From Filosporella fistucella (Eukaryota > Ascomycota > Leotiomycetes > Helotiales): a DNA stretch of 64,000 nt. The number at the start of each line of letters is the position of its first letter. The first letter of the stretch is position 1. Under the pieces are notes generated by a model, which was not told the DNA's origin, did not search any database, and saw only the letters and a program-made list of their open reading frames with translations. The DNA is taken from positions 4,402,001 through 4,466,000 of the forward strand of contig JAQJZZ010000008.1 of assembly GCA_030077755.1 (NCBI GenBank). The letters run 5' to 3'. This document shows, piece after piece, positions 11,101 through 21,723 of this stretch. Made by a program: the position numbers and the translations under genes.

Positions 11101-12017
11101 AGTCCACCTGCAACCGAAAGGGCAATCGAAAGTGGAATGAAGAGTCCGCTCTTATGCTCTTGCTTACTGTTCCACCAGGTTCGGGGGTTGGACCCGTGGG
11201 AACTCAATAACAGCAGTAGAAATATGACCAAAGATGCAAGGACAGTTATGACACCCAATCCGATTGTGAGAGCAAATTGATATGCTCGAACCAATTCAGC
11301 CTTCGTTTCATCGAAGGAAGGAGGTGGGAAGACCTGGCTCATGCCTTCATATCCCTCCTGTAACTCGCTCCGGTCGGATTCAAGCTGGCTCGAAGTTTTC
11401 GACATACTGCTAAGCCCTGTTGCGGTCTTCTTCATCTCTGAAGGCTCGTTCTCTGGTGCTCGTCGAAGGTCTTTCGTTGTAGAATCTCGAATAACCAATG
11501 GCAGGTGGGTTACCGGATCAGTAACTTCGCGTCCTCCGTCGTCTCTCTTGTAATGCTTCATCTCTTTTCGTTTCTGCTTTGGGTCTAAGGTGCCAGCAGC
11601 TTTTTCTGTCGCAGATTGATTTTTTCCTCTCTTTCCATTCTTGTTACTATTCTCAGTATCATTTCCTCCATCCAGGTTCATTTCATCATTCACTGGCGGA
11701 ACGAGTGATACGCCAGGATCTTTCTTCCCTGCAATATCTGCATCTGCCATATTTCGATTTGCGGTAGGGTATGGATCCCCAGCAGGATTCTTCTTGTCTT
11801 CATTCTTTACAATCGTCTTGACGGAGTTCAGGGCTCTCTTTGCTCTTGAATCGTCATCCTCCGTTCGTTGGGCATCTGCTGCGTCCGATTGATGTTCTTC
11901 CAGCTCATTTCGATGTTCTCGATATCTCTGGATTGTAGGAATAGGATGGTTTCGTGAAAATGGGGCTCTATAATCTCTGCGACCAGCTTCTGCTTCGAAA
12001 TCGTCGTTTGACGCCAT
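8106..12017 (-). CDS. mug190: Mug190-like SMP/C2-domain lipid-transfer membrane protein
   Basis: One exon of 1,303 residues from the ATG at 12017 (M-A-S-N-D-D); the frame is open 30 codons further up without a better start. A charged disordered N-terminus precedes two membrane segments (about 249-273 and 291-316), then an SMP-type region beginning W-M-N-S-L-L-A-S-V-W-P, a beta-rich part with acidic inserts, and two C2 domains. The first C2 keeps Asp-rich loops (S-S-D-S-Y-V and D-S-D-K-L-S-A-D-D-D). The tail is Ser/Asp-rich. SMP/C2 proteins such as tricalbins hold the ER to the plasma membrane and move lipids between them. Schizosaccharomyces pombe Mug190 has this architecture. Calcium dependence is inferred only from the loop acids. 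Confidence 0.85.
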   Translation of the reverse strand: MASNDDFEAEAGRRDYRAPFSRNHPIPTIQRYREHRNELEEHQSDAADAQRTEDDDSRAKRALNSVKTIVKNEDKKNPAGDPYPTANRNMADADIAGKKDPGVSLVPPVNDEMNLDGGNDTENSNKNGKRGKNQSATEKAAGTLDPKQKRKEMKHYKRDDGGREVTDPVTHLPLVIRDSTTKDLRRAPENEPSEMKKTATGLSSMSKTSSQLESDRSELQEGYEGMSQVFPPPSFDETKAELVRAYQFALTIGLGVITVLASLVIFLLLLLSSHGSNPRTWWNSKQEHKSGLFIPLSIALSVAGGLGGFVIFGVRGWLDKKVEGIWQDELWDAARIEEERSNKDESKLPESVAWMNSLLASVWPLINPDLFASVVDMLEDVMQASLPKIIRMVSVDDIGQGSESIRILGIRWLPRGAADHSVDDEGNLKSASKKDINDRAAPGQGEEENLEEDEINEDDDPNTKKGKQEKKQKEQEAQAMREGMEAEQGDFVNMELAFSYRARSSGKSIKSKAKNAHLYLKFYLPGGIFVPVWVELRGIVGTMRLRLQLGPDPPFFSLCTMTFLGQPRADLSCVPLSKHLPNLMDVPLISSFVQSSIDAALAEYVAPKSLTLDLKDMLVGDDFKKDTVTRGVIIIHIKEASGFKEGDGSIGPIKGSSDSYVTCSWGKFGKTISSTRIIEKDQNPKWGEWAFMLVSPEELNAEEKLRLQLWDSDKLSADDDLGRVEVDLKELMHSEKTKNRMCDREDRFRGQDAEENMPGMLTWSVGYYSKTRITEAQLRNQTEDRNIRTKDQLKKTVAEAAESKLREATAHDESKEIKQQKAQDYRERENSLICASAPDPEYPSGILSIQIHNITGLEVEAMQKKDKGESGDREDEAEQSEDLPSSYCTIILDHKKIFMTRTKPKNAKPFFNAGAERFIRDFRNAEVMISVRDSRERENDPLLGIVYLPLRKVFEKRSQVMDMYPLVGGIGFGRARISMVFRSVELQLPNNLLGWDYGTLEVKAPIKPQTGLPDNLCEHRIKLRSNISKAKMIPTEGEWRLKHENEHNAVYLPFRKRYSAPLIIEFRKSSLGPDSTPAFAIFWLLDIPDEEEQDITMKVWKGGKDSLKKATTCYGYNGLDEGEQPLGEIIVTMKFWRGLSGYHKKYSQSGKNGDMRNVMEVLDTVNDEIQDSGDEESDSDSDSSASTPNPKQNKRLKTHTNDSSSSESDSEEETRNPIKKLKNKQKSVMESKNDSDDGERGAVAQMKDYKNHHNQLHRRHRGIMQWRAARTADWALDKMRHGKSKVGEVFEHKEKTTGIETEV

Positions 12018-12902
12018 GTTGAATGATTTAGGGTTAGACTGCCGTAAGAGCTCACGATCGCAATAGCATCTCAAAGTTTCTGAGTATGAAGAAATAAGGA
12101 AAAACAAATCCTACCTCTGCATGAATAAGTAATTTTCAATGCGTCCCCGCAAAAGTGAAGATAATTCAGGGTCATGAACCTTGGAGGTTCAAACTACGTC
12201 ACAAATTGAAGTGACGATCATTGCCCAGGATTCAGTTTGCAGATTGTATCATGTGACCTGAGCTCTCCATCCTTCTCTTTGATGTATTTCGTATCTTCAT
12301 CATTATCAACACAATTAAACATGTTTCTTGTCATTGATAAACAAGTTCTGCTTTACTGCATTGTACCACATCAAATGCATGATCATTGAGGGTCAAATCC
12401 AGCTTGCCAGTGCGACACGAGATCCTTCAATGTGAAGCGCCCAATCATTGGTATAGTGCAAAGCGGTTGTATATGCTGGTGTTTGGACCTGTCGTACAGA
12501 AGAATTTCACGCCTGACTCGATGCACCTTTGCTGCAAACTCTATGCCAGAACATTTGTTGGCAACTTACAAGCCAGCGGTACAGCATGCCAAGGGGTTAC
12601 TTCGTGCAGATCAGTCAACTGACATGTGCATTAAACTGCTGCCTTGAAATGCTGGTTTCACGCATCTGAGGTACCGTGGAAGGATTCTTGAAGTTGTACT
12701 GTACAACAAGCCGTCGCGTCCAATCGCGCCTGCATCGTGAGCACAGCCCCAAGCCACACAAGAAGGTTAGCCCGTCTTATGGAGCACACGATCTTCAGAT
12801 TATGTCTCAAGATAAGAGCTCCAATATTAATATTATTTCTGGAGAAACCAAACTTCAAATCAGGCCCCGCTGCAGATCGGTCAACAATGTCATGCTTTGA
12901 CG
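12018..12902. other. Divergent intergenic region
   Basis: This 885-base spacer holds the upstream regions of the Mug190-like gene and of the following membrane-protein gene. A GTCATGTGAC-like stretch lies near 12248. Nothing else is recognised. Confidence 0.35.
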
Positions 12903-14259
12903 ATGGCGACTATGTTCATGGTCATTGCACCTATGCTCATTGCCAGGTCTGCCGCATTCCCCCTCTCCCAGTCAAGACCAGCAATTTTACCCCGCGATGA
13001 AAAACACCCTACATGGGGATGTCCCTTTCCAGGTAATTCAGACCTCTACGGCCTCGGCATAAGACTAGGAGTATATCTTCAGCTTCTCTCCACAATCCTT
13101 GCAAATTATCTCCGGAAGCCTTCTATTCGAAAAGATTCGAGAAACACCAATGCAATAATTATGGTCGCTGTTTTCGCCGCGATGCTCACATCGACCATCC
13201 AAAAAAATCTGAATTCAGTTGAAATATTTATCATGAGTACCGTTCTTGGAGCTTTCCTATGGAGTGACTTCACCCCACTACATATTAGTTCCATCGTCTT
13301 GTTCGACAGGTTAGAGGAACATGGAAATGACTGGAAAAGTAAATGCTATGCACATGCCATCGCGAGGAGTGTTTTTGGCACCGCTAAAGCGGTATATGAC
13401 GTTTGGTTTTGGCTCCATGGGAGACATGTTTTGCTGAAGAACGACATTGTGGATCCAACAGGAAAATGTCAGCCCACCATATTTCTACATACGCAAATTA
13501 TATTGAACGGTTATCAACCAACGTTTTACATTATAGTCGCGATTTTCTACGCGATGTTCGAGACGGTGTTCTTTGCTTGGTGGCTGGTCATATTGACGCC
13601 TGGGACAGTGAAACTGATTATCGACGTAGCATCTACCATTTTCATGGCTATTATCAAGTTGGAGTTTAGCAGAATAAGGCAAATCAAGAAAATGCTGGCG
13701 ATCTGGTACTATGGGTTTGGAAAACTGGACAGCTCAAGGCTAGCCATGTGGGACCGAGTGAGGATGAGCAACACAACTCGAGAGAGATTGACCAGCCTTC
13801 GGAAGTGAGTCTCGGTTTTGCCAGCGAGAATGTACTGACCTTTCCAGCTTCTGCACTTGGTTCGGGCCATTTGGCCTCCCGGCCGGCTACACAGTAATCA
13901 TCTGGTCCGCTCTCGCAATCGAGTTGACACTGGCCTGGAACGAAGTTTCTGGTGTTTACGTGCTGGGCAGTACAGGACAACTCATTCCATTCGTCGTTGG
14001 CGTGCTAGGTATGCTCCGAAGTATACATTTCCTTTTTATGGAAATATCGGAGAAAATCAGTCGGGGCAAAGAAAGAGGGATTGAGGTTGAGTGGGAGGAT
14101 GGCCGATTTCTTTATACGTCGAAAAGTGGAGTGGAGCTGGAGCTGAAAGCAAGCAGGCCTGAAAGACGGCGGAGTGTTGATTGTTCGAGCCTTGAGTCAG
14201 CAGGTTCTTCATTTGCAAGCTTGGCTGAGGAAAGCCTACGAAGTCTGACTTGGAGATAA
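12903..14259 (+). CDS. Multispanning membrane protein, conserved fungal family of unknown function
   Basis: Exons 12903-13804 and 13848-14259 give 437 residues. The 43-base intron starts GTGAGT and has a TACTGAC branch motif, and the join creates N-F-C-T-W-F-G-P-F-G. The start is the ATG at 12903, followed by a hydrophobic segment and a Pro-Arg-Asp-Glu stretch that could be a cleaved signal. After C-P-F-P-G-N-S-D-L-Y-G-L-G-I-R-L-G-V-Y-L there are about seven more hydrophobic segments, then a Ser-rich cytoplasmic tail. I have seen the D-x-Y-G-L-G-I-R motif in unnamed ascomycete membrane proteins. No transporter or receptor signature is evident, so no function is claimed. Confidence 0.75.
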
Positions 14260-15276
14260 ACTATGCAGAAAGTAACACATGGCTCAACGGAATTAATTAG
14301 ACCGTGATTTTTTTTTTGGACATATCACCATACATTCATACTCCACAAAAGATACAACAGCACAAATCTATGTGTGTAGGAGACTTCTTTATCGGAATGA
14401 AAAAACAGCCATAAAAAGTCCAAGTACTTCCTCTTTGCACCTCCACTCTGCACATAGCCTACCCACGTTTTGAAGTATGCAGTCTCCAACTACAACGTCC
14501 TGTAACATGATGTTGCCATCCCTTTATCCACTCGCGTATTCTCGCTTCAAGACGCAGCACCTAGCCCAACATTCCTATCCACACCTAGCCTGCCTTTCTG
14601 ATCATGATAATTTGCACGCAATTGCTCCAAGTCCTCAACATCACAGGATCCTATTGATGGTGTTTAGCCTCTGTTGGTGTTGGTGTCGATGTTGCTGATG
14701 TCTTGGCTGCGTGTGGGTCATTGCCTCATCTTGCGACTCCCTGGACGTTGTGTGATGCCCCAATAGTGCTTCTCCTCCTTGTGAAGCGTTTCTTTAGAGC
14801 ACCGCTGCTAATTTCCATACTGGCTCGGGCACTCTGACTGCGATCTGGTTCACTCTGCATGACTCCTTCTCCTATATCAGCGGTAACTTTCTTTGACCAA
14901 AAGAATTTATGCTGTGCATCATATGGTACCGCTCTCAGCTCTGGCCAGGCTGCTTGTTAAGCGAGCAAAGAGACACTGGGATAGTGTCAACTTTGCTCTA
15001 GCTCGAGTATCACGTAATCTGAGATTGGATTTGATCTTAGAAGGCTTAGTGAGAGAATTAGGCGGGATGTATCAGTGATCTGGTAATCTTTTCATTTCTC
15101 TACAGGTATGTCAAGACGATCTGAGCTTGGTACTCCACAGTGTCTTCCGGGAAACACCCAACACCACTATACCTTGACAATACTTTTAAGCCCGTAACCA
15201 AAACATGAAACCCTCTTCCCGCAACTTCAATACAACTCCCAGCCGCTTCGAAGCATACGCGTCCACAGCAGCAGTA
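14260..15276. other. Intergenic, nothing recognised
   Basis: About 1 kb between convergent genes. It has a T10 run near 14308 and no recognisable coding, RNA or repeat content. Confidence 0.35.
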
Positions 15277-17679
15277 TCACTCCTGACTTCGACCTCCACC
15301 TTGGAATCCATATTCACCTCCATCTTGAGCAGATTTTTGAAACTCACGGAGATGTTGTAAATGCAAGCCCATAGCTTCCTGTATCTGCATAATATATGCC
15401 TCTGCTCCCCTGACAACATGCATATTCCTCTCGTCAGTGATGGCGGTATTCTCACGCACAAGGTTCGTATTTTGATAATTGAGGTGGTCGATGGTTGCCT
15501 GATCTTTCTTGAATCTCTCTTCAAATTCCTTGACACGCTCGTCACGGCACTGTAACTCCCCCCTGAGTGAATTGATGAGTGGCCGCATCTCCTGAAGCTG
15601 ACTTTCCAAATGCTTGTTCTTTGTCTTTAGTAATTGGTTCACCTGGCTTTTTCTGCCAACCTCATCCTTTGCGCCACGGAGTCGGGTTTCCGAGTCCTCC
15701 ATATCCTTCTTGATAGCCCTTAGCTCATGCTTAAACTTCATAGCTTCTTGAGAGTTAGACTGCTTGAGGCTTTCAAGTTCAGTGTTGAGCAGTTGTAATG
15801 CATTGTCCTTTTGCGCCAGCTTTTGGGTAAGATCTGTATTCTTAGCCTCCAAGCCCTTAGTCTCCTCAAGCTTGTCGCGAAACTTCTTGATGACATTCTT
15901 CTTCGATACCACCCTATTTTCCAAATCTGAGATTGTTTCAACTGCTTGCTTTCCTTTCTTTTCAAGGTCCTTGATGATCTCCTCTCTCTCAGCCGCTGAG
16001 TTTTCCAAGTTTTCAATCTCAAGTGTCTGAGTCTGAGACCTGGTATTGTATTCTGCTTCCAATACTGCTTGTTGGTTGATTTTGGTTACCTGCAGTCTGT
16101 TGTCATTCTCCAAGCTTTGGATTTTGCGGAACATTCGATCAATCTCTTTTCGTAGCTGTTCAGGGTCGTTGTTCTCAGGCGGTCTGGCGGCATCTTGTTT
16201 AGCTGACGAAGGTGTGGATGATTGTGGGGTGGAGACTTTTTGACCTACTGGTCTCGGTGTTGACTGGGTGTGGAGGGAAGGAGAAACAAGTACTTCTTGA
16301 GTTGAAGTTGATTGCCGCTGCTTCTTGATTGGACCGCCGGCCTCGCGTTTCTCGTCGCCCAAGGGCCTTTTGTTTTCAACTGCTTGAGTGGAAGGCAAAT
16401 GGATCTGAGTCGCTGGTACCTCGCCGTCTCTGATTTTACTCACCTCAGTCTTGAAGCTCTTGACGTTCAGGCTAGTAAAGTCGTAGTGAGTTGCCTGCGG
16501 CTTCTGTCGATTGTGGCACAAGTCGTTCTGTGTACCACAAAATCGGTAATCTTCATAAACCCGGTTGTACCAACTTTCACCACCCACTGCACGATGCTCG
16601 ACAATGTTTGAACCTCTGCTCCAACCAAAGTAATAGCAATTTGGAAACATAACCACGATGTGCTTCTCCTCCTGCTCAATCTCGTGGAAACGAATTTCCC
16701 ACTTTTTGAGCACCTCTTTTGATAGCCACAACGACAAATGTTCCACAAAATAAGAGCATGTATCCTGACCATTATTTCCTGAGATCGTGTTTGAAAACTC
16801 TATCTGAAGTTTATTCTCGAGAATGGATTTGTGAGTGGCTGGAATAATGATCCAACTCAAAGGTGCGCCACGATGGTGGTAAAATACCTCATGGGTTGCA
16901 AACTCTGGTGTGCGCAAGGTAAAAAGGCGGCCCTTTGTGCTGATAGATACATATGAAGCATATATGCCTTCGGCTTTGACATTGGCGCAAACTGTTCGGA
17001 AGTCTTCATTCGGAGAAGTATACGGAGGCTTTCCGATACCTAAAGCATTTCGAATGCCTTTAATTCGTGCTGGCACTTCCGTTAGAAACTGGAGGCACTA
17101 CAACAACATATTGAATTCCGTGCGAAATACTCACCTTCGACTTCAACTTGGTGCCCGAATGGCTTTTTATCAAGCATCAGTGCTCGTAGGCCTATATCGT
17201 CGAGTAAAGTGTCCCTTGGAGTTGAATCCATTAGCGCCAAGCCGGACTTCTCCAAACAAAGTTTCATGGTGATCTGTTCAACGTCCGAATGGACCAACTC
17301 GAAGCATTGTGGCAAATTCTGTTGAGCCGAAGCGACAGCTGCTACAACACGGAAGGTTTGACTGCCATAAGAGTCCACATTGCGTGCGATCACATCCCTA
17401 TAGTAGAAATCAGAAACAGGTCGAGGATATTTCTGAACGTGGTATAAGGCACCAAATACGCTGCCTGTAGGGATTCACTTACGCGTCTTTCTTTTCTGTC
17501 CTAACATATCCGAATACCCTGCCATCTTTTGAGTGGTGCTTCAAGAACGAGTGAAAGTTCTTAGCATCTTTCGAGGCAAAGGAAACATCCCCAACGGAGT
17601 TCCTTGAAACCTCGGTCGATAGAGGCCCTCCGAATAATGAGCGCCTGGCAGGCGTATTCGAAGATCGTCCGCCCAACAT
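15277..17679 (-). CDS. JmjC-like domain plus long coiled coil, catalytic residues absent
   Basis: Exons 17679-17483, 17397-17135 and 17075-15277 (minus strand) give 752 residues. The second intron has CTAAC just before its AAG acceptor. Residues about 215-320 resemble the core of JmjC demethylases: F-Y-H-H-R-G-A-P-L-S-W, then C-S-Y-F-V-E-H-L-S-L-W-L-S with V-L-K-K-W, then F-P-N-C-Y-Y-F-G-W-S-R-G. Set against JMJD2, the His-x-Glu pair reads Arg-x-Pro, the distal iron His reads Tyr, and the 2-oxoglutarate Lys reads Leu, so it should not be an active oxygenase. A low-complexity linker and about 250 residues of coiled coil follow. An alternative start lies at 17718. It probably acts as a chromatin-binding or scaffold protein, which is inference. 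A decayed paralogue lies upstream. Confidence 0.68.
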
Positions 17680-18414
17680 GGTTCGATCTTCTGCAAAGCG
17701 CAATGATAACAAACACAACTGAAGTTTTCAACACCACCGTACAGAAGCGAAGAAGAAGCTGAAATGAGTGTGGGACTGAGGCCAAATGTGCAAAGGAGTG
17801 ACAATTGAGATAATTGAAAGAGTGACGAAACGCGTTCCTGGTTGAGATAAGAAGAAGTCAACAATGATGTGAAGACCTGACGCGTTGCAGTTAAAATTTT
17901 GTAGCTGGCATAGATACAAAATTGCCGAATTGGGCCTCGTCCTGAGGAAGGGAGGGCAGGAGCACGTGGATGTGTTGCTCCTGCCCATCTGAGGTGATGG
18001 GTATACCTCGGCTTGAGGTTGAGGAAGAAAGTGGTCAGGAGTAGCATTGAGAAATTTATAATACTAGAGTGGATTTCAATGCTGAAATACTTTTGGTTAG
18101 GGAAGGTGAATGTATAACTAAATTTTGAGGTGTGCCAGAAGGCTTGAGATGCTGCAGGTGAAAGAGGTATCCAGGCAATTATTAAGCATCTCACACACAA
18201 ACAACAAAGGTTGATTCAAAAGTGTATCACTCGATACCCAGAGACAAACATGAAGGAGTCACTGAGCAAACAGGCGATCAAATGCAGCTTCAACTGTGAA
18301 ACCAACTCTGCATTGACAAGGAGTTCGATGAATTGGAATCCAAAGTAAAGCAAATGAACGTAGGAAAATGACCATATTTCCTGGCTCACCCCCAAGGGCA
18401 TGGAGTCAATCCTC
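17680..18414. other. Upstream region of the JmjC-like gene
   Basis: This 735-base spacer separates the intact JmjC-like gene from the 3' end of its pseudogene paralogue. I recognise no gene. GAGCAACACATCCACG near 17960 and a GGAGCACGTG box near 17958 are possible promoter elements. Confidence 0.3.
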
Positions 18415-20429
18415 TCACTTCTTGCAAAGAAGTTCCATCTGAGCCTCGGCCTCAGTCTTCCTCTCGCCCCAGAACATTTTCATCCGCTCATCAGCTGCCC
18501 TCTTTCCCTCCTCAACCATTTGACGAAGCTGAACAATCTCTTCCACTTGATCTGCGATCTCGGCATGATCTTTCTTAGCCTTCTCATTCCAATCGTCGAC
18601 GATATACTCTAATTCTTTGATGTTCTCGGCTTTTGCCTTGAGCTTGCCCTGGTGATCCTTGATCCCTTTGTTCTTTTCGCGAGCCTCTCCCTCAACAGCA
18701 TCCGAGTTCTGCTTGTTTACCTTTAAGTCTCTCTGTAGCAAGATATCCTCCAGCCCTGAGATCTTTGCGTCTTCTAATTGTTCTTGAAAGGCCTTGTTGG
18801 CTTCCTTCCCTCTTCGACAACCCCCTCTTTCCAGGACATGAAATAAGTGTTGCCTTTGATGATCCTTGCCTGACGTCGAACCTGCTGTTTATGATCTTCT
18901 TTTCTCACAGCCAGCTGCTTTGCCTCACGACTAAGTCCGGAATGTTGAATTACCAGGTCCTCCACCCTTGGAAGAGCCTATCATTTTCCTTCTGGAGAGA
19001 CTTCACATCGGTTCTGCCTGTGCCTTCTGCTAGTGTACCCGTTTCAGTCTCTTGTCCATCATTGGAGAAAGCGAATCAATCAAGAGCAACAGGTGGCAGC
19101 TTTGATGAATCTGCTGTTTAGAGTAGTGGAGCTCTTTGCTTCTTCTTTCTCTTATCTGCATCTCCATCGTCCTCCAGGCTTCTCTTCTTCGAAGCCTGCT
19201 TTTGTATTTTCTCCTCCGTGGACTCTTTGGCAGCCTTGAAATGATCGGCAGTAAAGATGACAAACGATTCGTGACAAGTTGTCGATTTGCGACAAAAATC
19301 GTTACCACGACTACAAATCTGTAACTATCGCAGTTATCCTCATTATCAGCCATAGATCTCTGCTCGATGATGTTGAATCTATGGCTATATTCCAAATAAT
19401 AAATGTTTGGATAAATCACGATAGTATGTCTCTCCTCGAGGATAATCTCGCAGAAGGTAATACCCCAATTTTCTAATGTCTCCTTGGTGAGCCACAAGGA
19501 AAGATGCTCTGCAAAAGAAGAGCATTTGTACTGGTCTTGAGAAGGGAAAATCTTTTGAGTATATATTTCACAGATCTCGTTCTCCAACACTACCTTTTGT
19601 GAAGCTGGAACAATAATCTACCTCATAGGCGCACCACAGTGTTGATAGAACACAACGTGGGCTCCAAATTGCGGGGTTCGAAGAGGCACGAGGCTACCTT
19701 CGGTACGAAGAGTGATTTACGAGGCTGAAGCTCCTTTTGCAACTGCAGCAGTACAAACTGCACTGAACATGTTTTTGGAGATGAAGTATGGCATCCCTCT
19801 AATATCCAACTGTTTTCGGAGGCCTTTCTTGTTACCTGCAAATCACTTTAGGGTCTAGGGACTGATCATTTCGTTGATTCAAGTTAGAGTACTCACTTGG
19901 AATCTCGAAATAGCTTCCGAACAAGTGATCAGTCGGGGTTTGGCCACCGATTGATGCAAGAGCAAGCAACAAGTTTTCCCCTTGTAGGTTGTGACCTTTG
20001 TCATTGGCCTTAACCCACTCCTGCTTAGACCTTGTGTGAACGTCCTCTTCAAGAGTGATATCAAAGCAACCGGGCGTAGTTGAGCTGACAATTGCTAATG
20101 CCATCATAACCGAAAACGGCTCCAGTCCTTTGAAAGTTTCACTGAGAGTAACATAATTTCTATTGCACGTTAGAAGGGACAAGAACCTATTGATAGTCTT
20201 TCGCTATGTGAATGGTGCTGATTTCAAGTTCCACTTACCCTTGTCTCTTGAGGAGTTTGATGAAGCCATGCTTCTTTCCTTCGTTCTTGTTGTTGCTCAG
20301 AACTTGGCTAAACTCCTTGGTTTCATCCACAGTAACGTCAATCTCACACGCTTTCCGAAAGTCGTCTCTTTTACTCTCAGCTTCCGCCAATGATGTGATC
20401 CAAACTGGCTCTGCCATGATTAGTTGCAC
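18415..20429 (-). pseudogene. Decayed tandem paralogue of the JmjC-like/coiled-coil gene
   Basis: The same order of parts as the neighbouring gene is readable on the minus strand. An N-terminal piece (20429-20235, K-E-F-S-Q-V-L and H-G-F-I-K-L-L) is followed by a piece at 20182-19850, the JmjC-like core (about 19840-19200) and a coiled coil (18965-18415). The core reads S-L-V-P-L-R-T-P-Q-F and V-V-F-Y-Q-H-C-G-A-P, then S-S-F-A-E-H-L-S-L-W-L-T. It is interrupted by a TAA where the intact gene has Tyr (A-S-Y) and by a TAG where the intact gene has Trp (L-S-W). The coiled-coil part needs a frame change near 18800-18830. These breaks make it a pseudogene by my reading, although unseen introns could remove some of them. 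Confidence 0.7.
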
Positions 20430-20747
20430 TCAAGGCAAGTCAGATAGCTGCAAATTGATCTGTTTGTGAAGTCTCTGTAAGACAACCTTTGAGGTAGAAG
20501 GTACAGAATGGTCTTGGAGAAGTAATTAGTAAGGAATTGGGCTCTGTGACGGATTGGAAAGGTGATTACAAAGGTTCTAGACGTTTGAGGGGAAGTTAAT
20601 GTTAAAACGAGGTGTGGCCGAAGACATCTGTAAAGAAGTTGTATCCTTCAAGGCCCAGCGCGCTGACGGGGCAGGTCACGTGTGAGTCTTAACACCCCTT
20701 CAGTGGTGAGAGAACCATATCTGAAATGCAACTGAGGAGGAAAGGTG

Positions 20748-21500
20748 TACTTAGACACATAAATCGTCGAGGTCGTCTGCCCGAGTGAATCTCAGAGCCG
20801 GCCACATTGCGGATATCGATTTTGCTTGCAAGTGTGTCACAGTGAAGACTGACTTGCAGCCTCTATGCTAAGGAAACCTATTCCGGAAAAGAGAATGGGA
20901 AGGAAAATTACACTTAGACACAGAAAAAATTTCAAGGGTCGTTCGGTTGTATGAATTTCAGTGCATGCATCGTCGCTAATGTCGACTTTGTTTAGGTTGG
21001 ATAATGACTTGTAGCCTCTAAGCTAGGAAACTACTTTCCGGCTGGAATGAAAGCGAGAAGTAATCTTTTAAGTAGACAAATTGGTTCCCCAGCTCAGTGA
21101 ATCTCGGAGCCAGTCCTTAGCAAACATCAACTTCATTTGCAACTGTGTGACCAGGTAAACACCGACTTTCGGCTCTGCTAGCCTGCTTTGTAGGTGAAGA
21201 GGCGGAGCCAGAGACTCGAAAGTCAACGGATAAATGACTAAATCCTGGTTGAAATACCGAATCACATCGACTTAAACAAACGTATGAATCGTTTTGAGAT
21301 TGTCCAGCTGGTAAATCTCGGACTCAATTGCGCACTTGCTGTGATATTCCACAAGGAGGTGAGTATTGACTTGTAAAAATTGGAAGAGGGTGAGTTGCGG
21401 AAGAAGCCTGAAATTAGGTTGTCTGAATAAACAAAAATTGTTCTGAGATCGTGCATTGATTAAATTTCAGACTCTGCCTTGCACTACGCATTAACTTGCT
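20748..21500. repeat. Degenerate tandem repeat, about five units of roughly 150-200 bp
   Basis: Related blocks begin near 20748, 20909, 21068, 21268 and 21420. Each starts with a variant of ACTTAGACACA followed by AAAT/ATTG and a GTC/GAGATC step, then a GTGAATCTCAGAG-like stretch. A segment like GACTTGCAGCCTCTATGCTA (second copy GACTTGTAGCCTCTAAGCTA) closes the first two units. Divergence is high, so the array is old. It occupies the upstream region of the JmjC pseudogene. Confidence 0.65.
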
Positions 21501-21723
21501 ATGCGAGCATCAGGAGCATATCAATAGGATGACAAGGTCATGCGGCCCAGCTCTGGAAGCATAAAGTGAAGAAAAAGACTGGAATGGAAAGATAATTGAA
21601 AGCAAGACCGTATTCATAGTCCATAAACATCTAATATCATGCAAAGAGCTACGCAGCAATGGTATCAATTCCCACCCAAAACTCCACACCATAACGCCTT
21701 CCAACCTCGCCATTGTCCCAACT

